Part shown: positions 36,910 to 47,420 of the stretch, in pieces
How positions within the stretch are numbered: position 1 is the first letter of the stretch
Layout of the letters: each line of letters starts with the position of its first letter
DNA from: Helicoverpa zea
Lineage: Eukaryota; Arthropoda; Insecta; Lepidoptera; Noctuidae
DNA: 64,000 bases
Direction: 5' to 3'
Assembly (NCBI RefSeq): GCF_022581195.2
Contig: NC_061461.1
Coordinates: 7,812,001 to 7,876,000 of the forward strand
Notes under the pieces: generated by a model
The model's database searches: none
What the model saw: the letters and a program-made list of their open reading frames with translations, nothing else
What the model was told of the DNA's origin: nothing
Position numbers and translations under genes: made by a program

Positions 36910-37080
36910 TTTTCTGTCTGTCCCTATGAATGCTTTAGATCTTTAAAACTACGCGATGGATTTGGGTGCGATTTTTTTTTATTTTTTTTTAATAGATAGA
37001 GTAGGTCAAGAGGAAGGTTAACACCAAGGTTTTATATTGCCACCGTGCGAAGACGGGGCGTGTGACTAGTTTTCATAAAT
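36910..37080 (+). repeat. Degenerate retroelement fragment
   Basis: AAAACTACGCGATGGATTTG, then AATAGATAGAGTAGGTCAAG and AGAGGAAGG, ending near GAAGACGGGGCGTG, is a common lepidopteran repeat text. It has no coding content. Confidence 0.55.
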
Positions 37081-37309
37081 GCTTAGAATTTTTATGAAAA
37101 ACAACTACCTAAACGCTTTTGCTTTCAACGTTACGTTTCTTAATATATAGTGAATCCACTTTGGATTTGTGATAAAACGTATCCAAAATGGAAGAGTTCC
37201 ATTCACCACAATTCATAAAATATCGATATTATTACGATAGAGAATTATTTATTTAAATGATTGTTAACTACTTTTATATTAGACAGTTACCTAGCTATCT
37301 ACATGCCAT

Positions 37310-37350
37310 AAGGCGGGAATCGAACCCGCGGTCTATTACCAAGAAGGTAC
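37310..37350 (-). repeat. tRNA-like SINE scrap
   Basis: On the minus strand it contains GCGGGTTCGATTCCCGCC, a perfect B-box hairpin, but no full tRNA fold or terminator beside it. It is taken as SINE debris, not a tRNA gene. Confidence 0.5.
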
Positions 37351-37477
37351 AGACCATACTAAAAATGTCATTACCACACAAAATAATTTAACAGTTAAAG
37401 TAAGGTTTACCAATAACAATGAAAGAGGTTTTCGAGGATGTGCAATAAAAACAATATTTATATTCAATTAAAGGTTT

Positions 37478-38013
37478 TTAATCATCAATATTTCTCAATA
37501 ATATATTATCTAAGAACTGAGCAGGGGGTTCAATTGAGTTTTGGTATCTCGCCCAGCTTAAATACCAGATAATAGTCATTATGTGGGCACAACAGCCCAC
37601 TGTTCTACGCCCAAAGATACAATTGCAACAGTATGCCTGATGGTAGGAGCTTCTTACAAAGTACACAATTGCGTCCAACAGTGCATTGCATCTTATTATG
37701 CTCGACTGCTTGAGACCAACACGTCGTACATATAAGGTCATGAGCTTCAACCTGTAATAATAAATACAAAAAACATTAGTAAATATCAAGTAACTTGCAA
37801 TTGTGGCAATTGATTTGAAAACCGAGAAATTGTGTGCTTATGAAAACATAAGTAGGTAGTAACATTCTTATCAAAATTAGAAAAACACTTTCGTAGACCA
37901 CTTACCATACGGGGAACGGTCCATTGTTGTATGCAACGAAGTATATCTTCGTTTTCTAATACCAAAGAACCTCCAGCAGATCCACAATTTATACAATATA
38001 CTATATTCTGCAT
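37478..38013 (-). pseudogene. Decayed transposon-type zinc-finger gene
   Basis: Reading one: ATG at 38013, exon 37906-38013, donor ATG|GTAAGT, 154-nt intron, acceptor TTATTACAG, exon 37605-37751 to TAG, 84 residues. It has C7-x2-C10 (YCINCGS), IQQWTVPRM, C44-x2-C47 (LICTTCW) and C65-x2-C68, a four-Cys domain of a kind I recall from repeat-borne lepidopteran proteins. Reading two, in another frame at 37478-37650, gives CNCIFGRRTVGCCAHIMTII and WYLSWARYQN, then PAQFLDNILL, a SWIM-like Cys/His motif found at the C terminus of certain transposases. The two good motifs lie in different frames over the same DNA, so a frameshift or deletion has fused and broken them. The 84-residue reading could still be a small live gene. 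Confidence 0.5.
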
Positions 38014-38389
38014 CCATTGTTGTAATTATAATATAACTAAATTCGATCACAGACAGAGCAATATCCGAAAATGCTAGTAAAATCCAGTTCTTCACACAAA
38101 GCCGAGTCTACCAAGTACGCAATCTAATCGGAGTCCGTAATCAAGCCAAAGTTGTTAGAATAAAACCATGAAACGCATAGAAAATCACAAAAGAAACGAT
38201 AGTCGCAAAGCTATCAAACTGACTTCTAGCAAACTGACTGAAGTACACCAGTGTTGCCAATTACGAAAACTATAATCCTACTCGAGTGCCAAGCTAGAAA
38301 TTCGCGATTTCGCTCAAAACCATCTTAAAACATTATACAAATACTAGTTTTTTTCTAGCTAGTCAGTTTAGGTATTTAAATGAATAAAG

Positions 38390-38470
38390 TGTTAGCAACT
38401 AATTTTAATAACCGACTTCGGAAAGGAGGTTCTCAATTCGATCCGTATTTACCGAAATCCCGAAAACTTC
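38390..38470 (+). repeat. Dispersed repeat scrap
   Basis: AACCGACTTCGGAAAGGAGG, then TTCTCAATTCG is a text found in many lepidopteran introns. It is short and bounded only loosely. Confidence 0.5.
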
Positions 38471-38899
38471 CGAAACTGGCAGCACTGGCCGACGGAAACA
38501 TTTTATAAGGCATCAATAATTGTGACCCTACTTTTTATTTGGAATTTTTTTATTTGAAGTGTCCGTGGAATACTAAAATATGTTTCAAACAATATAAAAA
38601 TAAATAAAAATTATAGTATAATTTATATTCACATCGGTTCTTAGGCCAAAATTGAACAATGTCCTTTCATACCTATCTAAAGAATTAGGTTGGCAGCAAT
38701 GATCCCGGTGACACTAAACTATTTTTCTTCTCGCTCATGGCGTGTGACTATGGATCTTATTACTATTGAAATAAGTTTCATTTTGTCTTGCCAAATATTC
38801 TTTCTTTTTTTAGTCAAAGGTTTTGCTAAGAACGGCAATCTTTAATTTGATCGCTAGCCGGGGTCATTGACAGTTACGTAAGTACTTTACGACGTGACT

Positions 38900-39083
38900 G
38901 TCTCCTGTAAACATGATATTCTAAATTCTAAACAATGAAAATGAAAAATAATTCCTGTGGCGAAACCACTGAATGGATTCAGTAAAAAATTTTGGAATTC
39001 GTCATAGAATACTTACCTCAAAAATTCTATCATATATACATACTGATAGGATTAAATGTTATTAGATATGACACTCCTGATTG
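38900..39083 (-). mobile_element. TIR MITE, partial family copy B
   Basis: On the minus strand it begins CAGGAGTGTCATATCTAATA and then shows ATTTAATCC, CCATTCAGTGGTTTCGCCAC and AATATCATG, in the order of copy A. The second end is not found, so it is truncated. Confidence 0.65.
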
Positions 39084-40388
39084 AACAATTTCAAATCTTT
39101 AAAAATCACGACTGTTATCTAAGTGCGAAGAGTTGTACTTTGTGCATAAGCCCTTACGGAGTGTGACAGCTTTCCGTTCAAAGAAAAAGCCTATAAATCG
39201 ATGTACAGAAACCGCTCAATGCGATCCCTTCAGCCCACTAAAAGTCGCCGGTTCTCCATAATACTAATAAAATAGTAATAACTACGGAGAAAGGAAATAT
39301 AGGAGAGATGCCATTAGGAAGGTTAGATGCCTTCTTGTAGGTCAAGCAAAGGCGTGATTAGTCACTAGAACTAACGAGACGTTCGGGTTTCCTGTGAAAT
39401 CAAAACAAATCTGTCAAAGATCTTATTTTATTTCGAAAATAATCAGCAGCTTCCATAGGTGTGTTATGGAACAGCTACTAACATTCCTCGTCCCCCGAAC
39501 AGTTTTCTGAGGAGATTTTGCGTTCTTTTGGTTCTCCATGGTAAATTTAATACGCACACATAGACATGCGACTGTTATTTTTATTCTAAGTAAAATACCA
39601 AGGCAATGTATTGTAGGTTTTAGCAAAATGGTTCACTTTCAGTATTCCTTATACAGCGCTGTGTTTTGTTAGAAAATTCCATTTCGTTTGAACGACACAA
39701 CGAACAATAAAATAACATATTTCAAGCTTTTCTGGAATGCTGAGAAAATAACCTACTTAAGTTTGGTGTTTTCTCTTGGATAATGTAGGTGAAGACTGAT
39801 TGTCGTGTTGATACAACATCTGTTTAAATGAGGGTGAAACACTTAGCAACGTTAGTGAAATTGAAATCCTTGAAGCCAACATTTGTGTAATTGAAAATTT
39901 AATTGTTTTATTTTGTCTAACAATATTAAATCCTATGGTAATTTGTTTGAACATGGGAGGGGAATTAAAATTATTTGTTAGTTTTGAATTAGATTTAAGA
40001 CTCATTGCAATATTTTATATACTTACTAATGCCACTTCGTTCCATACAAAGTAGGGCAACTGCGTATTTCAATTTTAATTAAAGGGCAAATATGTAGGTA
40101 CACACGTTTTTGAAATTTCAGTTAATTTCCGCACGAAACTGAGTAGTGAGTACCTACCTCATTAAACTCCCTCTAAGTTCAAATATACGCTCTGCAGAAC
40201 ATACAAAACCTAAGCCATAAAGTCGAGAAAGTTTCGTCACAGTTTGCGGGAACAAAAACCCAATTTAGAAATTCCTAGCCTTGTATGCACCGTATGTTGT
40301 CAAAACTTAAACATGAGACCGCGACTAGCTTAGTTCAATTTGTTAAAGTTTATATAATAATGTATTTTATTTTTCTTTGTGCCAGCTA
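39084..40388. other. AT-rich stretch, nothing recognised
   Basis: No supported exon, RNA gene or bounded repeat. Confidence 0.55.
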
Positions 40389-40615
40389 TAGTTCGGCCAT
40401 TCAGAGAATGCGTTCCTGACACGTCGCGATTGAACTGACGACGTAATAACATTCATTGATTATTGATATAATAATGTTGTTTTAATGCTCCTCAATTGTT
40501 AAAACGGTAAACAACCAGCAAAAATATTTTTATCGTAACTGCAACGCCATTGCAAAGTTACGTCGTCAGTTCAATCGCGACGTGTCAGGAACGCATTCTC
40601 TGAATGGCCGAACTA
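40389..40615. mobile_element. TIR MITE with 58-nt perfect arms
   Basis: 227 bp. Arms 40389-40446 and 40558-40615 are exact reverse complements, starting TAGTTCGGCCATTCAGAGAA. TA lies outside each end (40387-40388, 40616-40617), which fits Tc1/mariner-type insertion. The 111-nt centre is AT-rich and non-coding. Confidence 0.92.
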
Positions 40616-42063
40616 TAATTGGATCACATTTGGTATTCTTTCAAAGTTATTCCCTGTTTTATTGTTATTTCTGATTTTCTATTTCCTTTGGATAGCGTTG
40701 AACTTTCCGGCTGATATGTTGATTCACCGCCTATATTTTCGTCGTCCTTTTCAGAGCAATGGCGGTCCACAAAATCACTCTAGCAGCCTTGTTCAGAGAT
40801 TGCAAGCTCATCCACGTTCTGAACAACATACAATTCATCAAAAGCATTTCACAAGGCGATATCATCAATATTTTCCTCAGCATTTAGTGGGATGGACTGG
40901 AAGTTAATCACTTATAGAATTTCCTTGGTCACGATGTCTTACTTCTCGTAAATCATCGTCAATTAAACTGTCACCTTTATAAAGAGATACAACCTTTTTA
41001 CAAAGGGCCGGCGCCATTTGCCGCAAAAAAGGATCAAGTTCATTTTGGTGACGTCACTAGAACGATATGGACTATCCCAGTTTTTATGACGTATAAGTGA
41101 ACAATTTTTCGCAAGTGATAAACATTGATGATGTTTTTCCACAGCAGATTCTGTATGGTGTTTACTTTCTACTGTATTAGTTCTGATATTAGTTCGTGAA
41201 ATACGTTGTCACTTACAGTTTTGTGGATATATATTTAATGGGAAAACTATGTTTCTTTGTTCAGGGAGACCTTTTATTCATGTGAAACTTTTATCATTTT
41301 GTGGCTTCATGTTTGGTTAGGAGTATTAACATTTCGGTGTGGCTGTGTAAAAATAGCTTGGTTCTGAAAGTCTGGCAACGAATAAAAACCTTAAAAAGGC
41401 TACATAGTAGAATATTATTAAAACCGCACATGGTTAAAAGTCTAGAAAAAAAAATTGTAGATTTATTATGAGACGTAAATGATGATTCAGATTTAACTGT
41501 TAAACCATTCTAAGCTTTTCATATTCAGTTGAGTGTTATTAAAATTTGTAGGATTGCAGAATTAGACTATCTACTTATAATTTGCAAATAGCAGTGGAGT
41601 GTCGAGGCGAGTACAATTAGTGCATATTTTGATTCTACTTGTATGTTTATTAACTCGCAGCAGAGAAAATTCTGGCATTACGAGAATTTGTATCTAAATA
41701 AGGGATTCATATCGGTGCATGAAAAAAATTTAGAAAAGCAAAGAGAGAAATACTTGAAACACCAATAATCCTATCGATATAGCTTCGAGCAGTGTAGTCA
41801 ATATTAGCACTGCATCTGTGAATTTTCCAATAATTAAATCGCAAAAGTGTGACGAAAATCACGCTCAGAAAATACTGATAAATAAGCTGTAGGTATACGA
41901 GTATGAACAGATTATCAGCTATTCCGAACCATAGCTTTTCCGAGGTAGAAGGTTCACTGAAGAATTATGCATTAAATCAATTTGGGGACTAACTGTAAAA
42001 TAACGTACTTATTTGCACTCGTCACAACTAGGTCCATCGTTATTTTTTTTCACTTATAGATAA
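40616..42063. other. Mostly AT-rich, possible repeat debris at 40750-41090
   Basis: The minus strand at about 40900-41000 contains the broken reading KGDSLIDDDLREVRHRDQGN flanked by stops. It looks like decayed transposon coding DNA but I cannot name the family. Nothing else was recognised. Confidence 0.45.
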
Positions 42064-42352
42064 GTCGTGGTGGCCTAGTGGGTAAAGAACCAACCTCTCG
42101 AGTATGTGGGCGTGGGTTCGATTCCAGGTCAGGCAAATACCAATGCAACTTTTCTAAGTTTGTATGTACTTTCTACGTATATCTTAGACACCAATGGCTG
42201 ATAAAAAGGTGAAGGAAAACATCTTGAGGAAACCTGGACTATAGTCTGAAATCACCAACCCGCATTGAGCAAGCGTGTTGATTAATGCTCAATCCTTCTC
42301 CGTGTGAGAGGAGGCCTGTGCCCAGCAGTGGGACAATAAAAGGCTGTAACAG
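42064..42352 (+). mobile_element. SINE copy, tail type 2
   Basis: Same tRNA-like head (GTCGTGGTGGCCTAGTGGGT, B box GGTTCGATTCC), but after the first ~130 nt the body differs: AACCCGCATTGAGCAAGCGT, then GAGGAGGCCTGTGCCCAGCA. It ends near AAAAGGCTG. A 9-bp duplication TATAGATAA lies at 42055-42063 and 42353-42361. Confidence 0.88.
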
Positions 42353-42361
42353 TATAGATAA

Positions 42362-45211
42362 AACAGACCAATTTACATAAAACAATCTGAAAACTGCATT
42401 TAATTAGAAAAATAGAAAAAAAAATATCCATATACAACTCAATCAAACACTACAAAACCTCACTAAGATTAACAAGACCCACCAAACCATTCCTGAACTT
42501 ACACAGGCTACCTGTAATGTAACTAACCAGTTTATTATCTCGCTGGACGGTAAACGTGGGTAACCGCCAATACTCACAAGTAATAAAAATCTTTATTGTT
42601 ACTTACCAAGTTTATAACAGAAGCAATGAAGAGGGATTACAAGGAATGGGTTATGTATGGCTCCGGTCTAGATGTGATTCTTCGAGTGGGTATGAATAAA
42701 GCTATGTTTCATAGCCGCCACTGCTGTATAAAGGCCTCGCCGATGAGCTAGGTTTAGGAACTTGAGTATACCACATTCTTCAATTGTTTCAGGAATATTA
42801 GCTCTTTAAAGTTTAAAAGTATTACTTAAATGTTGTTATCAAGTAGTTATTAAGGTAACTCCCTAAATATCCAAGTACTTATATTTGTAGATTTAGGTAA
42901 AAATCAAAGAAATATGATTAGACTTTTATTAGCCAGGTGTCGTGCAGCGGTAATCAAAACGCACTTTTTGCAAACACTTGATTTGAAACAAAATATTATG
43001 CATGCTTGATAAGTTTTTTTTTCCTTCACCTATGTATGAGATGCGCTCCGTAACTCTTCATACTCTTACACCTAACCTTATAAAACAAGGTTCAACCCCG
43101 AAACGTGCTCACGTCCGACCTATTTATTGGTACTACCGACTTACGGGCAGCTAGGTAAACACCCTGAAAAAAATATGAACGTAATAGAATTTTTAGTTCG
43201 ACGCCCAAAGTATACGAAAACGTTTCAGTAATAGGGAGCCCCTTAGTAGTGCGTCCTTTGATCTATGAGCACTGAAAATGTTTGTGATTCAAATATGATT
43301 GATTGGATAAAATATTATGTGTAGTGTTGAGTGTGATATATTTTTATCACATTTTATATTGTAAATAATACTATTTGTTTGTACCAAAAGTCTATAATTT
43401 ATATACAGCATATCTTGCAACTTATGTAAATGCTAAGATGGGTTTCAGATAAGCACATTACTAGAGTTAGCATCTTATATGCGTTAAGTTTATACTTTTT
43501 CGAATAGCAAAAGAAAAGCAAATTAATGCCTTGACTTTTATTAATGTTTTTTCTGAGGAACAGATTACTATTTTTTTTCCTCACTAAAATTGATACTCAC
43601 CCAAACTTCATTCTCTCACAGCTTTTACGCTACCTGCCCACGCACGTAAAAGTATATATCGAGTTTTCATCGTTTTATATGTCACAAAGTTTTTTCTGAG
43701 AATTCTGGAAGCTGATCAAAAAAACTTGATTACCAAGCTCTGCATGAAATATCTTATTATGTCTACGCGTATATGATTGTGTGAAAATCTTTTTATCTTT
43801 ATACAAGATGTAGAACAAGCTAACACAGTTTTCTTTGGCTTCGGGCCTGAATCGTCGTGTATTGTAACAATTTTTATAAACCCGTGTTATGGTTGCAAGC
43901 CTCTGTAGGTTTTGGGCACGTACCGTTTCTGTGCCAAATTGTGTACGTAGTAAATAATAATTGTAGTGTATTTAGTGCCGTATTTTCATGTGTCAGGCGA
44001 AAATAATTCCTTTGTTTCTGTGTAAATCATAGCAGTATTCGAAACATACCGAATTCCTTTGCAGAAAAAGTGCTGTTTTTTATTTATGATTAATCTCTTC
44101 TCTCTACTTAGTGCTGACTAGTGGCCTGATTTTTCTTTTTTATTGAACAACTTTTGCACTCTTCTGCCTCGCATACATACAAATATGAAAAGAGTCCCTA
44201 TGTCTGTATGTGCATAGACTAGAGTATTATTTGATTATCGCAGATAACTCGGGAAAGAATTTAACAACATTAACATGCACCTAATTTCTATAAGTAATAC
44301 CTAACATTTTTGCACTGAGCGATGCCGTTAAGAATATCTTTAATATCTTTAGAGTGAGGAAAACAACTTAAAAGCATTTTAACAACTATATGTACGCAAT
44401 ATAAACAATCCTAGCTTTATACAATACATACATACATCCTTAAGAAACTCTTGACTTTTGTTATAGGCAAAAACATAACGATGTAATTAGATGATTCTAC
44501 ATTCGGCACGAATACAAATAATCACAAAGCTATAATTCTGTCGAGACAGTCATTATGTCACCGAAAAGAAGACATACAATTTGCATCAAAAAGTTCCACA
44601 GTAAACCTTCTTACATAACTTCCCAGAACTAAAAATCCGTACAAATACTTTGTTACGTGGCATAAAGAGGCGAGCAATTCCTTTCAGTGCCGTTACGAGC
44701 ATTACTAAACTCCAGGAACGTGTGAAAAATACATTTGGTATAGTTTCCTTTTTCCCTGAGACGGTATAAAGTAGTAACGTTATCTTATTTCTTATGTTGA
44801 CTTCGTTACGCGCCATTAGTGGTTACCCAACACCGCGGTGGAAAGGATTACGATACTGTTATACGTACTCGCGGCAATGCTGTGGCTTTTGAATGAGCTG
44901 TCTTCAACCATCGTACTCGAGGGACGTATATTTTGAAATGAATTCTACTGTTATGATACTTCCTGGTTGGATTGTAATCGTGAAAGTTTTTGAGAGTTTA
45001 AGACTTGGTTTATTTGTTATGAAACGAAGATGTATGTGTTACAGCCATAGTGATTAAATCGATATTATTCATAATCACTGGTCATTATGTACAATACCCA
45101 AATTGACCTGACAATGTGATAAATTAATCACTTTATCTGGATATTATTCATAATAGCTATTCAAAGTTAGCCAAAGTAATAAATATGGTATAACCAACGT
45201 ACTACTGACTA
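42362..45211. other. AT-rich stretch, nothing recognised
   Basis: Both strands were read. Short ORFs near 43399 and 44586 (minus) have no recognisable relatives. Confidence 0.55.
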
Positions 45212-45845
45212 ATTCTTAAAAACGGTTTAAGTTATTGTCGACTTTTTTTATGATAAATCATCAAATGATTGCTCCCGCTGTGGGTTAGGAGTGTCAGACT
45301 GTTAGTGACTTAAACCCAATGGGGTTTGCGGAATCTCTTCGTGGAGCACGTGGAACGACGCGCGCTGTCGAGACGGGCCCGTGTCTTCTAAGAGACGGAA
45401 GGGCCATGAGCCACCCAAAACTCACCGCCCACAGACCCACGCCTACGATGACCGGGAGACGTCACTCGACACCCGGGGCGCCCTGGTGTCTTCCACCGGC
45501 CATCCATGGCAGCGGCTGGGATGAGAGGTGTTAACTTCTCTAGCGTCTGCATGAGACGAAGGCATCCCATTACCTCTCACCCCGGACCATTGCTTGAACC
45601 AGGGCCGGGCACGAGAGGTCGCCGCTGCCTATTGTCTCGACGAGGACACGGCGGTGCCCTTCCCTAGCAGGGCCCACCTGGACTGTGTGGTTCACCGTGT
45701 CCTCCGGGCCGTCCGTACCTATAGTGGGCCCGAGCCACACCTCAAAGAGGGGACTTTTCGCTACTATTATGGCGTGCCCTGCACTGGGCTAAATTGCCTT
45801 TTTCGAATAATATTAAGGTCAGCTACCAGACACGTAGTTAACATG
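45212..45845 (+). repeat. Dispersed repeat with CpG/GC-rich body
   Basis: It starts with AAATCATCAAATGATTGCTC, then CCGCTGTGGGTTAG and GTGTCAGACTGTTAGTGACT, matching the copy at 465-650. A GC-rich body follows at about 45330-45780 (for example GGCCGGGCACGAGAGGTCGC). The ORFs over it on both strands are long only because GC-rich DNA has few stops. No domain is seen. Confidence 0.6.
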
Positions 45846-46264
45846 AAATAATAATGTTTACCTACTTGTTTTATTACGTTATCCAAGTCTATGGAGATAT
45901 TATATAAAATTGCTAGTTAATGTGATTAATTCTGTGTCAAATATCACTTTATCCAAATTTAGTAGATATTACAAATAATAGCTAGAAAATATATATAATA
46001 TTCAGACTTATTACTTTGGCCGTAACATATGAAAAATGCTGGTGCAAGCTTCAGCAACTTCAGATGATTTAATAAAGGGGTATGTGATTGTAGAATTATC
46101 TCACAATGTATAGAAACGTAACTAAATAAAGAAGGAGGTAAGTGTACTTACTTACACATAGTTTGCTTTAAAGTTTATATTTATCTCCAGAGTGCAAGTT
46201 TCGTAATACATTGCGCAGTCTACGGCAGTCGATTCCATCAATAAATAAAAATAAACCACCTTAC
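45846..46264. other. AT-rich stretch, nothing recognised
   Basis: No gene or repeat was supported on either strand. Confidence 0.55.
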
Positions 46265-46570
46265 CGTTGAAATTTGACCAGAAGCCCCAGCACATACGCA
46301 GCATATTATTTATTACACGAACTGCGGCCCACGCAAGATAAATGCGATAGTCCAACGTGGTTTCGCGTTATTACCTAGATATAAATCTGGTGCACACCTT
46401 GAAAGCGCTTTCATTTTGGAACAAAGCGACACGAGTCACGCTGAAAGCGCCACAAAAGCTGTCACGTCTATTTCGGTGTTACTATTGCGTTATCGCGCTT
46501 TGTGACAACCCTACCAATTGTAAGATGGAATTTAACGCTCTTTATTGTACAGCAATCGGAAATTCATGAA
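46265..46570 (-). promoter_or_regulatory. Possible promoter and first exon
   Basis: About 46380-46560 is locally CpG-rich without repeat features. Downstream on the minus strand a short reading from ATG 46304 (MLRMCWGFWSNFN) runs to a good donor, AACG|GTAAGG at 46265. That would fit a start exon of a minus-strand gene lying below, but no following exon was identified. It could equally be chance. Confidence 0.3.
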
Positions 46571-47024
46571 TATTTTAATGTAAAATAAACATTTTTGCCA
46601 AATACATAAGGCATATGAAACCCTTTTACACGTCTACTGACTCTCAAAGTAGGATACTGTATACATTTTTTCATTTTTTCACAAAAAGTTATTGTAAGAG
46701 CACACCATGAACTAACATATATTAATAAAATTAGAGATTGCATTTATTGTATTGTAAACCATAGAAGTGTTAAATGTAGACCTCTTTTATTCTTCGCTAC
46801 ATTTCTTATTGAGTTAAGCGGGGTGAAAGCCAATTTACTTGATTGAGTTACATTTACCGGCTCATAGAACTACCCGATAGAAAAGATTAATCCTATGTCT
46901 TTGAAATCGTACAGTTTTCCAGTTTCCTGGAGAGAAACCAGCAGCATCTTTTAAAAATCCATTTAATGATGAGACTAAATATATCAATTGTCACTTAACT
47001 TCTTTATATTTACAATTGTACTAT

Positions 47025-47030
47025 TTTATT
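47025..47030 (-). terminator. ALP polyadenylation signal
   Basis: The first canonical AATAAA on the minus strand lies about 150 nt after the ALP stop codon, in an AT-rich context. This predicts a short 3' UTR ending just below 47025. Confidence 0.6.
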
Positions 47031-47180
47031 TACAATCCAATCAAAGTAGGTATTTACAATTTCGTATCATGTACAAATTGGATCACTTATAATTTTGATA
47101 AATTTACACTTAGAGGCAGTACACAGCTGATCTCCCCAATTGTACTGTTCATATTTTAATATTTACACTTAAGTCAATTC

Positions 47181-47420
47181 TTATAATTTAACGACAAATA
47201 ATACAAAAGTCAGGCGGGTGACGTATTCGATTAGCCTTGACATAAGGTTGCGCGATGTGATAAGCGGAGCGGGTAGCGGGGCAGACGACCGTGGCGCGCG
47301 CTCGTCCGCCATGACACTTGACGCAACAACAATGCGACGACCACTGGAACCGTCATTCCTAGTTTCGTCCGCGGCCGAAACGCTGCTCACTTCTGGAGGC
47401 ACGCAGTTCGGAGGCTTTTC
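47181..47420 (-). CDS. ALP last coding exon, C-terminal tail
   Basis: It is preceded by TTTCTTTAGCAG, two overlapping acceptors. Use of the upstream AG starts the exon at 47423 and adds one Gln; both readings are in frame. It encodes 79 residues: a Ser/Ala/Arg-rich low-complexity linker, then [19 protein letters not shown] and TAA. The end is weakly hydrophobic and only about ten residues long, which could be a minimal GPI-attachment signal. Frame and splice phase support it; conservation of the linker cannot be judged from here. Confidence 0.85.
   Translation of the reverse strand, partial: EKPPNCVPPEVSSVSAADETRNDGSSGRRIVVASSVMADERAPRSSAPLPAPLITSRNLMSRLIEYVTRLTFVLFVVKL

Noticed and set aside
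42064..42140. Possible tRNA gene
   Set aside because: It is the head of a repeated SINE family present at several other sites in the window.
45319..45851. ORFs of 60-85 codons in the GC-rich block
   Set aside because: They overlap on both strands in a repeat; open only because of base composition.
46152..46355. 67-codon minus-strand ORF as a gene
   Set aside because: Only the first third could be an exon before the donor at 46265; the remainder is intron-like AT-rich sequence.
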